NCBI GenBank assembly: GCA_002336815.1
Contig: DDEU01000061.1
Span: forward strand, 217 to 32,050
Reading direction: 5' to 3'
From: Chitinophagaceae bacterium UBA1946
GTDB taxonomy: Bacteria > Bacteroidota > Bacteroidia > Chitinophagales > Chitinophagaceae
DNA: 31,834 nt
Part shown: piece after piece, positions 1-7,818 of the stretch
Layout of the letters: every line of letters begins with the position of its first letter
How positions within the stretch are numbered: position 1 is the stretch's first letter
Program-made: the position numbers and the translations under genes
Notes under the pieces: model-generated
Databases searched by the model: none
Told to the model about the DNA's origin: nothing
What the model saw: only the letters and a program-made list of their open reading frames with translations

Positions 1-1
1 T

Positions 2-106
2 GCAGGTATGTTGCTGACCACTGAAGCAGTGATCGCAGACAAACCAAAAGAAGAAGCAGCTCATTCACATGGTGCTCCTGATATGGGTGGCATGGGTGGA
101 TACTAA
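2..106 (+). CDS. groEL: Chaperonin GroEL, C-terminal end (partial)
   Basis: Only the last 34 codons lie in the window. They read AGMLLTTEAVIADKPKEE and continue to the Gly-Met-rich tail GAPDMGGMGGY before TAA. The block LLTTEAVIADKP and a GGM-repeat tail are hallmarks of the 60-kDa chaperonin that folds proteins in the cytoplasm with GroES. The final residue is Tyr rather than the more usual Met. The gene is followed 34 bases later by a strong hairpin terminator. Frame and family are clear; nothing can be said about the rest of the protein. Confidence 0.95.
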   Translation, partial: AGMLLTTEAVIADKPKEEAAHSHGAPDMGGMGGY

Positions 107-139
107 TTCCGCAGCCTGGAAGGGCTTTAAAATAAAATT

Positions 140-170
140 AAAAGCCCCGGCACTTTTGTTCGGGGCTTTT
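140..170 (+). terminator. Rho-independent terminator of groEL
   Basis: A perfect 10-bp stem, AAAAGCCCCG paired with CGGGGCTTTT, encloses an 11-base loop. The right arm ends in a T run. It is the only terminator-like structure between groEL and the next candidate gene. Confidence 0.85.
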
Positions 171-211
171 GCATTCAAACTTTCACTTAACAATTAAAAT
201 GAAAAATGCTT

Positions 212-310
212 ATGAAAGTAAGATGGAGGCATTGGTATTGTTACCTGAAAAAGTTATTGGGTTTTGATAGAGATGATGATGTTTTTGATAACCCGTTTGT
301 GATCCTGTAA
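212..310 (+). CDS. Possible 32-residue small protein
   Basis: An ATG at 212 opens a frame for a 32-residue peptide that starts MKVRWRHWYCYLKKLLGF and ends with an acidic stretch and a hydrophobic tail (DNPFVIL). It sits between the groEL terminator and a second terminator at 355-386, so something is probably transcribed here. An alternative frame from the ATG at 199 gives a 22-residue peptide with the more typical A-rich upstream sequence. No family is recognised. It could equally be a small RNA. Confidence is low because of the short length. Confidence 0.2.
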   Translation: MKVRWRHWYCYLKKLLGFDRDDDVFDNPFVIL

Positions 311-354
311 AAGGCTTCCGGAGTTTTAAAAAAACTTCCGAACTTGTTGAGCGC

Positions 355-386
355 ATCCCCTTCAATTTTGGAGGGGATCTTTTTTA
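355..386 (+). terminator. Rho-independent terminator after the 171-350 stretch
   Basis: The stem ATCCCCT / AGGGGAT (355-361 with 372-378) has a 10-base loop and is followed by C and then six T. It lies upstream of the RCC1-repeat gene and downstream of no recognised gene, which implies a short transcription unit between it and the groEL terminator. Confidence 0.7.
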
Positions 387-441
387 TGCCTATTTTTCAT
401 TGCCAAAACTTCTTTATTAATATATTACTCAAAATTCGTGC

Positions 442-2163
442 ATGAGAAAACTGTTGATTCTTTCGATTATTGTCTTACTGGTATCTTCCAACATCGATTC
501 ATTTTCCCAAAACTCCATGACAGGTGATGGATTTGGCGGAAGAGGCTGGTATGTGCCCCATAATTACCAGGTAGGATCTTATTCAGCTTATACTGTTTGC
601 GGCGACAGCAGCCAGTTGTATGGCTGGGGCAATAATAGCCAGGGTGAATTAGGAAATGGATCATCTACGTTTTCTACTGCTGTGCCGGTGGCTGCTATCG
701 GGATGACCCATGTAAAATTTTATACGACTGGTTATATTTCAGCCGCCATAAAAAATGACAATACAGCCTGGGTATGGGGCGGGGCAGCTTATGGCGGCCC
801 GGCTTTTGGCTTTACCGCTACGCCCCACCAACTATTAAGTAATGTAAAATTCCTGGATGCAGGTTCCACCCATGTTGTTTTCGTAAAACAAGACAGTACC
901 GTATGGGGAGCAGGTTTTAATATATATGGGCAGTTAGGCAATGGCACCCAATCAGATACTATATTGATTCCGGTTCAAATGACCGGCATTACCGGAGCGG
1001 TAAGGGCAATTGCCGTAAGGCTGGCAACTGCAATTCTGTTAAAGGACGGCACGGTAAAACTTTGTGGCGGCGGCGGCATATTTCAACCAACTAACTCTAT
1101 AACACCAGTAACACTTGCAGGGCTTAGCAATATAATTGATCTTAAGGGCAATGCCTATGGCGTTTTTGCGCTTGATAATGCCGGTAATGTTTTTGCTTTT
1201 GGCACCGACTCTGTACATTTAGGATTGGGCAATTCTTATACTCCGGAAGTTATTCCGCCCACCAAGATAAATTTTCCGGCAGGTGCAGCCCCCATTGTTG
1301 CACTGTCAGCTAACGATGATGGAGGCATTGGTATGGCATTGGATTCCAATCACAATGTATATGGCTGGGGAGAAGCTGGCTCGGGGCAATTGGGTATCAG
1401 CGGCGGCGATGCTAATACACCAGTGCTTATTGCCACTGATGCTATAGATATTTTTGCTGGTGAAACCTTCAGTTACATCCTTAAATCTGATGGCACTTTA
1501 TGGGCATCAGGTTCAAGTTTAAATAACGGTACAGGTGCCAGCATCTGGATGAACCTCTCCAATACTCAACGTTACAGTTTTACAAAAATAGACCCCACCA
1601 TCGCCCCTATGAATTTATGTGCGCCAAAACCTTATGGTGTTGTTCCAATACGATTATTGAACTTTAATTGCACGGCTGTTGGCAATAACACCAATTTAAG
1701 TTGGGTTGCTGCAGAAGAAATAAATGCTGATCAATACATTGTTGAATACAGCAGGGATGGTATTCACTTTCAAAGCATATCAGTCATTATGGCAAAAGGC
1801 TCCAGCAGCAATTACCAATATGTTCATCAGCAGGTGAGTGACAAAGCATTTTACCGTTTAAAGATGATAGACAGGGACGGCAGCTTTAGTTTTTCTGACA
1901 TTTGGGTGCTGAAATTCGAAAAGAAAGCTGGTATCACGATTGCCCCAAATCCTGCTAATGAAACATTGGCTCTTTTTCATAAGAATAATACTGTTGTTCG
2001 ATCGGTGCAGGTTTTATCAATGGATGGACAGGCAGTAATGAATGTTAGCAACTATCACAATGGACAGGTAATTAATATCAGCCAGCTTGCCAATGGATGC
2101 TATCTTTTAAAAGTAGTTTACAAGGATAATGAAATGGAATTGGCAAGGTTTGTGAAAATATAA
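442..2163 (+). CDS. Secreted RCC1-repeat protein with type IX sorting domain
   Basis: 573 residues. A signal peptide (about 1-23, ending SFSQ) is followed by RCC1-like beta-propeller repeats. These are recognisable as GWGNNSQGELGNG (61-73), WGAGFNIYGQLGNG (near 155-168) and YGWGEAGSGQLG (near 309-320). Residues near 400-490 form the NFxxxxxxxNxxLxWxxxEExNxxxxxxEYSxDG module common in Bacteroidota surface proteins. The last ~75 residues are a type A C-terminal sorting domain: they begin APNPANE and end in the strand pattern YLLKVVYKDNE. Such domains send proteins through the Por/type IX system to the cell surface or outside. RCC1 propellers usually bind other proteins; the ligand here is unknown. 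The gene stands alone and converges with the histidine kinase, with only 9 bases between the stops. Confidence 0.85.
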   Translation: MRKLLILSIIVLLVSSNIDSFSQNSMTGDGFGGRGWYVPHNYQVGSYSAYTVCGDSSQLYGWGNNSQGELGNGSSTFSTAVPVAAIGMTHVKFYTTGYISAAIKNDNTAWVWGGAAYGGPAFGFTATPHQLLSNVKFLDAGSTHVVFVKQDSTVWGAGFNIYGQLGNGTQSDTILIPVQMTGITGAVRAIAVRLATAILLKDGTVKLCGGGGIFQPTNSITPVTLAGLSNIIDLKGNAYGVFALDNAGNVFAFGTDSVHLGLGNSYTPEVIPPTKINFPAGAAPIVALSANDDGGIGMALDSNHNVYGWGEAGSGQLGISGGDANTPVLIATDAIDIFAGETFSYILKSDGTLWASGSSLNNGTGASIWMNLSNTQRYSFTKIDPTIAPMNLCAPKPYGVVPIRLLNFNCTAVGNNTNLSWVAAEEINADQYIVEYSRDGIHFQSISVIMAKGSSSNYQYVHQQVSDKAFYRLKMIDRDGSFSFSDIWVLKFEKKAGITIAPNPANETLALFHKNNTVVRSVQVLSMDGQAVMNVSNYHNGQVINISQLANGCYLLKVVYKDNEMELARFVKI

Positions 2164-2172
2164 TGACGTTTA

Positions 2173-3660
2173 CTAGTCATACATAACCTGTTCGGGGTTG
2201 CTGACCGGGAAGGTAATTTTTAACAGGTAGCCTTCACCGGGAGTAGAAATGGTGTACACGGTTCCATGGAACAAATGCGCCCTGCTCATGATGTTGATAC
2301 TGCCTACACCTTTTTTTACCATACCCACTTCACAGCCTTCGCCATTATCCGATATCAGCAATACAATGTTACCGGCATCTTTAAACAATGCGATATCAGC
2401 ATATGTAGCTTTTGTATGCGTTAAAATATTATTCAACTGTTCCTGTATGATCCGGTAAATGTTAACCCGGAGCTTTTCGTTGATCTCAGCTTCTGTAAGA
2501 TTCGATGTGTAAAAGGCAATAACGGATGGATGCACCTCAGAAAGATCTTCTATAAGATTTCTAATGTTTTCAAACAGGCCGGTAAATTCAAGCGCAGGGA
2601 TGATCATTTTTTTTGTCAGCAGCCTGATGTCTGTGATCACATTGCTCACCAGTTCCAATGATTTATCCAAGTAAAAAGAAGTTTTATCAGTATGTGTTTT
2701 GGCCATTTGGATATTCATCTTTGCAATGGCCAGTACCTGGTTGATATTGTCATGTAATTCCCTGCCTATGGCGGAGCGCTCGTTTTCCTGTGCTGTAATT
2801 ACCGCATTGGTCACTTCCATCAGCCCTTCAGCTCTTTCCACTTCTAATTTATTTTCAAGCAATACCTTTTCTGTATTGTCCTGCGTGGCACCAATGATCC
2901 TGGCAACTACGCCATCCTGGTATATCAAATGCCCACGGTCACACACGTAAGCATATTCGCCATTGGCTTTTCTAAACCGGTATTCATCCTGCCAGGTTTC
3001 TGTAATGCCGCCGTCGATCGCCGCAGTTATTTTATCAAGCACTCTTTGCCGGTCATCGGGATGCAGGCAGGCTTCCCAAAACTGTTGTGGGATCAGCGCA
3101 TTCTCTATGGGGTAACCGAATACTTTTTTATGACCACCATCTATCCAGAAGATCTCTTTTTGCTGCACATCCCATTCCCATAAGCAATCGTTCGTGATCT
3201 CTGTAACAAATTTGTATAGTTCTGTTAATACTTTCAACCGCTGGTAGGGATTCTCGGGGTATTCTGCATGTGGCTTGTTACTGCTCTTGAACGATACAGA
3301 CAAAGTATCATCTAAGTGGTAAGTAACCACATCAAACCAGGCACCCATCTGGCCCCAGTATTCTTCAAAGTGTACGGGTATGGTTTGCAAAAAGGCAGAC
3401 TGGTATACGGTATAAAATTCAAGTGGAAGCAGGTCGGCAAATTTGTCCCAGATATTTTTCCCGATGATATCTTCAGCCTGTACGCCCAGCAACTTCTCCG
3501 CCGCTTTATTCCAGTATTGTACTTTCCAGCTTCTGTCAACCTTAAAGAAGCCATTGGTTAAAGTGTCTGTTACAGGAGATCCTGTATAATTGTGTCCGCT
3601 CAATTTTTTTTTGCTGTTGTTGCCCGAAAGCATTTGTATCGAAGCCGTTCCTGTTTGCAT
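2173..3660 (-). CDS. PAS-domain sensor histidine kinase (HisKA_3 type)
   Basis: 495 residues with no membrane segment seen, so probably cytoplasmic. A first PAS domain covers about residues 35-120 (FFKVDRSWKVQYWNKAAEKL), and a second PAS/PAC domain about 160-280 (YRFRKANGEYAYVCDRG). The dimerisation helix carries GRELHDNINQVLAIAKM with the phospho-accepting His at 303. The ATP-binding domain has an N box (NILTHTKA), a G1 box (DNGEGC) and a G2 region (GVGSINIMSRA). This layout matches NarX/DesK-like kinases, which pair with NarL-type response regulators, but no regulator lies nearby. The gene follows the cupin gene by 42 bases on the same strand, so the two may be co-transcribed. The signal sensed is not evident. 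Confidence 0.88.
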   Translation of the reverse strand: MQTGTASIQMLSGNNSKKKLSGHNYTGSPVTDTLTNGFFKVDRSWKVQYWNKAAEKLLGVQAEDIIGKNIWDKFADLLPLEFYTVYQSAFLQTIPVHFEEYWGQMGAWFDVVTYHLDDTLSVSFKSSNKPHAEYPENPYQRLKVLTELYKFVTEITNDCLWEWDVQQKEIFWIDGGHKKVFGYPIENALIPQQFWEACLHPDDRQRVLDKITAAIDGGITETWQDEYRFRKANGEYAYVCDRGHLIYQDGVVARIIGATQDNTEKVLLENKLEVERAEGLMEVTNAVITAQENERSAIGRELHDNINQVLAIAKMNIQMAKTHTDKTSFYLDKSLELVSNVITDIRLLTKKMIIPALEFTGLFENIRNLIEDLSEVHPSVIAFYTSNLTEAEINEKLRVNIYRIIQEQLNNILTHTKATYADIALFKDAGNIVLLISDNGEGCEVGMVKKGVGSINIMSRAHLFHGTVYTISTPGEGYLLKITFPVSNPEQVMYD

Positions 3661-3702
3661 AACTGCTCATTTTTTTTGAAAGGTATCATGATGTAGCCTG
3701 CT

Positions 3703-4086
3703 TTAGTCGGTGGCGCTCTTAATGATTGTTTGTATCATTTTAAAGCGCCCGTTGGGTTTAATGTGATTGGGCAATAAAGCAGGAATGATGATGCCATCGC
3801 CTGATTTTAATTTGTGCGATACTTTGTCGATGATCACTTCGGCTTCGCCTTCTATTATCTGGGCATAGGAATCAAAGGGTGATATCTTTTCAGTTAACCC
3901 TTCGCCACTGTCAAAACTCATCACACTGATATTGCCCGTCGATTTTTTGATGATCGTTTTGATCACGACAGAATTCGGCACATACTCTATGATCTCGAGG
4001 ATGATATGGGAAACTGCTTTTTCAAGCTCGCCTTTGTCTGCAGGATTTTTTTTTAAAGCGGTTGCTTTTTTTAATGATTTGGCCAT
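3703..4086 (-). CDS. Small cupin-fold protein, paralog 1
   Basis: 127 residues from the ATG that gives MAKSLKK. A longer frame to 4110 starts at a non-ATG codon and adds residues absent from the partner protein. The cupin core runs from EIIEYVPNSVVIKTIIKKS to the end, with the typical G-D-G-x-I-I-I-P-A strand. Usual metal-binding residues are missing: the first motif reads SPFDSYAQIIEGEA with no HxH, so metal-dependent catalysis is unlikely and ligand binding or sensing more likely. It is closely related to the divergent gene at 4257. It precedes the histidine kinase on the same strand by 42 bases. Function unknown. Confidence 0.8.
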   Translation of the reverse strand: MAKSLKKATALKKNPADKGELEKAVSHIILEIIEYVPNSVVIKTIIKKSTGNISVMSFDSGEGLTEKISPFDSYAQIIEGEAEVIIDKVSHKLKSGDGIIIPALLPNHIKPNGRFKMIQTIIKSATD

Positions 4087-4256
4087 TATTAAAGTTCCCG
4101 GTTTACACAATGCAAGCTGTTACACAATAGTTTGTAATTGTTGCATAATTCACAGCAGGAGCGATGTGGTTGTGCTATAGTAGCTCGTTGTAAATACCAT
4201 ATAGATATGCGATGACGCTGACCAACATATATAATTAGTTTTCAATTGCAGGAATA

Positions 4257-4697
4257 TTGGCATATGAGATGCGGAAAATAAATGACGCAGCAATACCCGA
4301 AACACCAACTATTACACTCATCTTTAATGGTAAAAGAAAACGTATGCAAAATAGTACTGCCGGTGCTGAGTTGGCAAAAGAACAACAGCATATTATTGTA
4401 GAGATCATCGAATACCTGCCCAACGCAGTTGTAAGCAGGACCATCATAAAAAAAACAACCGGTAATGTAACCGCCATGGCCTTTGATGTAGGCGAGGAAC
4501 TCAGCGATAAGATCATTCCATTCGATACCTTTATACAAGTGATCGATGGCGAGGCCGATGTAACCATCGGAAAAAAACTGCACCAGGTTAAATTGGGGGC
4601 CGGCATTATTATACCTGCACATGCATTGCATCGCTTTAACGCCAACAAGCAGTTTAAAATGATCTCAACTGTTATTAAAAGTGGCTTTGAAGATTAG
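4257..4697 (+). CDS. Small cupin-fold protein, paralog 2
   Basis: Up to 146 residues. The cupin core mirrors paralog 1: IIVEIIEYLPNAVVSRTIIKK, then FDVGEELSDKIIPFD, IDGEADVTIGKK and GAGIIIPAHALHRF. It has two His residues in the second motif but, like its paralog, no HxH in the first. The start is uncertain. ATG 4257 has AGGA about nine bases upstream. ATG 4344 (MQNSTAG) would give a length close to paralog 1. The 170 bases between the two divergent cupins should hold both promoters, but no clear consensus pair was seen there. A local duplication with divergence is the simplest origin. Function unknown. Confidence 0.78.
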   Translation: MAYEMRKINDAAIPETPTITLIFNGKRKRMQNSTAGAELAKEQQHIIVEIIEYLPNAVVSRTIIKKTTGNVTAMAFDVGEELSDKIIPFDTFIQVIDGEADVTIGKKLHQVKLGAGIIIPAHALHRFNANKQFKMISTVIKSGFED

Positions 4698-4854
4698 GGC
4701 TTAAAACCTGTGAATTATATAAAAGTAATTTGGAGTTTTGTAAAATTTTGTCTTTTTAATATCGCTACCTTGAAAAATACCGCTGGTATAATCTAAGCAC
4801 TGCATATTCTGTATTTCTTTACAGGCGTTTTTTAATTTTTAACTCTCCATCATT

Positions 4855-5415
4855 TTGAAACTCTACATTAAATACATGGTCAGCATCCGTTGCAAACTGA
4901 TCGTAAAGTCAGAACTGGATAAGATGGGTTTGCAATATGGCAATGTTGATCTGGGAGAGGTGGATGTTAAAAAAGATATATCTCAAAAGCAAAAAGAAAC
5001 TTTAAGAAGAGCTTTGCTGGTATCCGGGCTTGAATTACTGGACGACAAAAAAGCCATCCTCATCGAAAGAATAAAAAATGTGATCGTAGAGATGGTTCAT
5101 TATTCAGATGAATTGCCCAAAACGAAAAACTCCGTTTACATCAGTTCTAAATTGAACCACGACTACACTTATCTCTCTAATATTTTTTCTGAAGCCACTG
5201 GTATTACTCTGGAGCATTATATCATCAACCATAAAATTGAAAAAGTAAAGGAATTACTCCTGTATGATGAATTGAATCTTACCGAAATTTCTTACCGGCT
5301 CAATTACAGCAGTGTGGCGCATTTATCGAACCAGTTTAAAAAAGTGACCGGGCTTACACCAAGTTATTTTAAAAAGATAAAGGCCAAAAGGATGATCACG
5401 CTTGAGAACCTGTAG
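4855..5415 (+). CDS. AraC-type regulator with HMA-like N-terminus
   Basis: 186 residues, starting at TTG. The TTG start is preferred over ATG 4876 because it yields MKLYIKYMVSIRCK. That resembles the MxxYIKNMVCxRC opening I recall for this Bacteroidota family, which looks like a ferredoxin-fold heavy-metal (HMA) domain. In this copy the first Cys of the CxxC pair is Ser, leaving only Cys13. Residues about 93-175 form two helix-turn-helix units of an AraC/XylS domain: SSKLNHDYTYLSNIFSEATG, then LTEISYRLNYSSVAHLSNQF and the signature FKKVTGLTPSYFKK. It should bind DNA in the cytoplasm. A hairpin terminator follows nine bases after the stop. The target genes and inducer cannot be told from the sequence. 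Confidence 0.85.
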   Translation: MKLYIKYMVSIRCKLIVKSELDKMGLQYGNVDLGEVDVKKDISQKQKETLRRALLVSGLELLDDKKAILIERIKNVIVEMVHYSDELPKTKNSVYISSKLNHDYTYLSNIFSEATGITLEHYIINHKIEKVKELLLYDELNLTEISYRLNYSSVAHLSNQFKKVTGLTPSYFKKIKAKRMITLENL

Positions 5416-5423
5416 TTCGGCTG

Positions 5424-5449
5424 GCTGCACCTAACTGTGCGGCTTTTTA
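5424..5449 (+). terminator. Terminator of the AraC-type gene
   Basis: GCTGCAC (5424-5430) pairs with GTGCGGC (5437-5443), including one G-U pair that forms only on the plus strand. The loop has six bases and TTTTTAT follows. A GTG at 5437 that could extend the next gene lies inside this stem, which argues against that start. Confidence 0.7.
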
Positions 5450-5466
5450 TTTCCTACATTTACTGT

Positions 5467-6183
5467 ATGTTTTTCTGCCTGCAATGGACACTTGTATTTT
5501 TTGCATTGTTACCGGACTCATCTTCGCCCGGTGTTGATCCCTGTGCGGAGGCAAGAACGGGTGCCGCCAATGCGGCCATATTTAGCAGGGACAGTGTTTA
5601 TGTAAAAGCAATGAATGGCATTCAGCAGGCTTTTCAATCCGATCAAAAAGAGTATGTGGTGGTATTTGGCAGGGATGAACAGCAACGGTTCATTTCCTCT
5701 TCCATTACCGGTGGTACAGCCAGTTCCGGAACACTGAAACTGGTTCCCCACGCTTTCGCAGATCTGCACAATCATCCCAATAACACAGCACCAGATGCAG
5801 GCGACCTGTATGGATTGATCGATATCAATGCCCGCAATTCGGCTCATGCTACCCGTTATGTAGTTACATCATCAGCCGTTGTATATGTTTTGCTGGTGAC
5901 CAATGCTGCCGCTGCAAAGCTGTTTAATGATGCTTATCCAAGACAGCTTCCAGCAGCAAAAGGATGGCAGCCATCTTTCCCTGCAGCACTGGTGGATGAA
6001 TTCCGGGAAATGAAGTACCGTTACGCCTGCACAGATGAAATAGCCCTGGCCTTTATGCTGGAGAAATACCATGCAGGCGTGTCATTGCTAAAGCAATTTG
6101 ATAATGGAGATTTTAAAAAAATACGTGCGGTTGGTATCAATACCAGCCACGGACTTCGCTTTTCAGAAATTTATTGTGAGTAG
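5467..6183 (+). CDS. Secreted JAB/JAMM-like protein of unknown role
   Basis: 238 residues from ATG 5467. The N-terminus MFFCLQWTLVFFALLPDSSS looks like a signal peptide, so the protein is probably periplasmic, surface-bound or secreted. The central motif ADLHNHPNNTAPDAGDLYGL (His101, His103, Pro104, Asp113) resembles the HxHP...PSxxD zinc signature of JAMM and RadC proteins. It is one residue shorter, with Asp in place of the usual Ser. Acidic residues in an upstream strand (KEYVVVFGRDE) could supply the general-base Glu. JAB-fold proteins cleave isopeptide or peptide bonds or act in nucleic-acid processing; a secreted one could be a peptidase or toxin domain. It sits alone behind the AraC-type gene's terminator and converges with a methyltransferase gene. 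Domain call moderate, function open. Confidence 0.6.
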   Translation: MFFCLQWTLVFFALLPDSSSPGVDPCAEARTGAANAAIFSRDSVYVKAMNGIQQAFQSDQKEYVVVFGRDEQQRFISSSITGGTASSGTLKLVPHAFADLHNHPNNTAPDAGDLYGLIDINARNSAHATRYVVTSSAVVYVLLVTNAAAAKLFNDAYPRQLPAAKGWQPSFPAALVDEFREMKYRYACTDEIALAFMLEKYHAGVSLLKQFDNGDFKKIRAVGINTSHGLRFSEIYCE

Positions 6184-6205
6184 ACCGGCATAGCCATGCC
6201 ACAGT

Positions 6206-6949
6206 TCAATTGCATTTATACACGATCGTTTGTATCTTACCCGGTACATCCGGAATTTCGCAGATGCATGTTCCTTTTAAATGACCATAATTAAAGGGGG
6301 GAGCAGTAATATCGATACCGCTGTTCAGCAAGGCCCGTATATCTGGCCCGGTGGGCTTATCGAGATTTTTGTTGAAGTTTTCTTTGGCAGGAACATGTTC
6401 TGTCAGTACCAGGTATTTGCAATACGGGATGATGTTTTGCAACCCTTTTTTAATGTCATCATTGGAAAGATGCTGCAATACCTGTCTTACAAAAATAATA
6501 TCCACCTGTTCGCATTTTTCACTGGTAAGATCAAAGACGCGGAAATCAACATTGAGCCCGGCATACGTCTTTTTATTTTGTACGATGAGAGGTTCTACAA
6601 TGTCGCAGGCAATGTAGCGGTTGCAAAGCGGCCGCAATTTTGACCCGATATTAAAATCACCACAGCCAAGGTCCATTACATCGGGCGGATTGCTTAAACC
6701 GGCAATGAATTGTTTTACAGCGTTGATATAGGGATCTATCAATGCGGCATCATGTGAACCGCCGCCTGAGAAGTAGGAGTCGGGATCAGCATTGTCATTA
6801 CCCCAGGTGTGTTCACTGTATATCTTTGTGAAAATTTCCTGTGTACTGAGGTCCTTGTATTTTTCCGAAACTTTTTTGATACGGTTACGGTTGATAAAAA
6901 CTACCAGCGCCTCCGGCACCATTCTTTTTATGATACTCCTGATATTCAT
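6206..6949 (-). CDS. Class I SAM-dependent methyltransferase
   Basis: 247 residues. The glycine-rich motif I, VMDLGCGDFN, is at 91-100. It is followed by an acidic motif II (YIACDIVEP) and the strand-4 motif VDIIFVRQVLQHLSNDD, typical of Methyltransf_11/23-like Rossmann enzymes that take the methyl group from S-adenosylmethionine. The N-terminal ~85 residues are basic and helical (MNIRSIIKRMVPEALVVF), which could associate with the membrane or give substrate specificity. The acceptor cannot be inferred. The gene diverges from nth with 115 bases between starts, and a perfect -7 element lies just upstream. Confidence 0.85.
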   Translation of the reverse strand: MNIRSIIKRMVPEALVVFINRNRIKKVSEKYKDLSTQEIFTKIYSEHTWGNDNADPDSYFSGGGSHDAALIDPYINAVKQFIAGLSNPPDVMDLGCGDFNIGSKLRPLCNRYIACDIVEPLIVQNKKTYAGLNVDFRVFDLTSEKCEQVDIIFVRQVLQHLSNDDIKKGLQNIIPYCKYLVLTEHVPAKENFNKNLDKPTGPDIRALLNSGIDITAPPFNYGHLKGTCICEIPDVPGKIQTIVYKCN

Positions 6950-6971
6950 GATCTGCCATTCTTTGAATTTT

Positions 6972-6979
6972 CAAATATA
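6972..6979 (-). promoter_or_regulatory. -7 promoter element of the methyltransferase gene
   Basis: On the minus strand this reads TATATTTG, a full match to the Bacteroidota TAnnTTTG element, 22 bases before the ATG. No good TTTG -33 partner was found at the usual distance. Confidence 0.45.
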
Positions 6980-7064
6980 CCTGATTTTTGAGCCGGCAGT
7001 ATAGATTTTTATCGGGGCAATCATTGCTTTTATCAGTAGATTTATAACCTTAATTTTTAAAACC

Positions 7065-7691
7065 ATGGCAACAATCAATTGGCCCGAAGCCATTAAACCA
7101 CTATTAAAAAAATACAAAGGAAAATCACACCCGCTGGAGTATGGCAGCACTTACCAGTTATTGGTAATGGTGGTGCTCTCAGCGCAGGATTCAGACAGAC
7201 ACATTAACCAGTTGGCACCTGTTTTTTTTGATTTATTTCCCAACATGGAAGCATTGAGCCAGGCAACGCCGGATGCCATTGCAGCACCGATCAGCAGCGT
7301 TCGCAATTTTGGCAATAAAACAAAATGGTTGAGTGAGCTGTCAAAGAAAATAAAGAAAGACAGCAATATACCGCTCACCCTTGATGAACTCACTGCCTTG
7401 CCGGGCATTGGAAGAAAGTCTGCCAACGTGATCAAGCGGGAGGCAGGAGCTGCTGCGGAAGGTATCATTGTTGACCTCCATGTGGTAAGGGTTGCGCCAA
7501 GGCTTGGTATCGCAAAGGGAACAGATCCTAAAAAGATTGAACAGCAGATGATGGAGATATTGCCACAAAAAGAATGGGACGCAGGAATGGCCATGTCGTT
7601 CCTTGGCCGGGAAATATGCCGTCCTACTGTTCCCAAATGTGATATCTGCGTGATGAATACCGTTTGTGAGTATTATAACCGCAGCAAATAA
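7065..7691 (+). CDS. nth: Endonuclease III family DNA glycosylase/AP lyase
   Basis: 208 residues, close to the usual length for Nth. The helix-hairpin-helix LPGIGRKSANVI is at 112-123 and holds the catalytic Lys118. The catalytic Asp is 137 in VDLHVVRV. The C-terminal 4Fe-4S loop is complete with spacing C-x6-C-x2-C-x5-C (CRPTVPKCDICVMNTVC). The enzyme removes oxidised pyrimidines and cuts the abasic strand in base-excision repair. ATG 7065 is preceded by an A/T-rich region typical of this phylum. It is monocistronic, ending at a strong two-way terminator shared with the operon on the other strand. Confidence 0.95.
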   Translation: MATINWPEAIKPLLKKYKGKSHPLEYGSTYQLLVMVVLSAQDSDRHINQLAPVFFDLFPNMEALSQATPDAIAAPISSVRNFGNKTKWLSELSKKIKKDSNIPLTLDELTALPGIGRKSANVIKREAGAAAEGIIVDLHVVRVAPRLGIAKGTDPKKIEQQMMEILPQKEWDAGMAMSFLGREICRPTVPKCDICVMNTVCEYYNRSK

Positions 7692-7763
7692 GGGGCAGTA
7701 AACACCCGGACTCAGTTGCATACCGGTAACCTGTGTACGCTTTTTTTGCAACCCGTATTAATA

Positions 7764-7792
7764 AAAGAAGCAGGCCAACGGCCTGCTTCTTT
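7764..7792. terminator. Bidirectional terminator between nth and the leftward redox operon
   Basis: A perfect 13-bp stem (7764-7776 with 7780-7792) surrounds a 3-base loop. A runs on the left and T runs on the right let it end transcription from both sides. It lies between the convergent nth gene and the DUF5777 gene. Confidence 0.9.
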
Positions 7793-7818
7793 ACTGTATA
7801 GGTTCTATGGGATTTTAA

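Noticed and set aside
4235..4648. 137-codon minus-strand frame opposite the second cupin
   Set aside because: It is antisense to a gene with clear homology to its neighbour; the antisense peptide has no recognisable domain.
5437..5466. GTG start extending the JAB-like gene by ten codons
   Set aside because: The GTG lies in the right arm of the preceding terminator hairpin; ATG 5467 gives a complete signal peptide.
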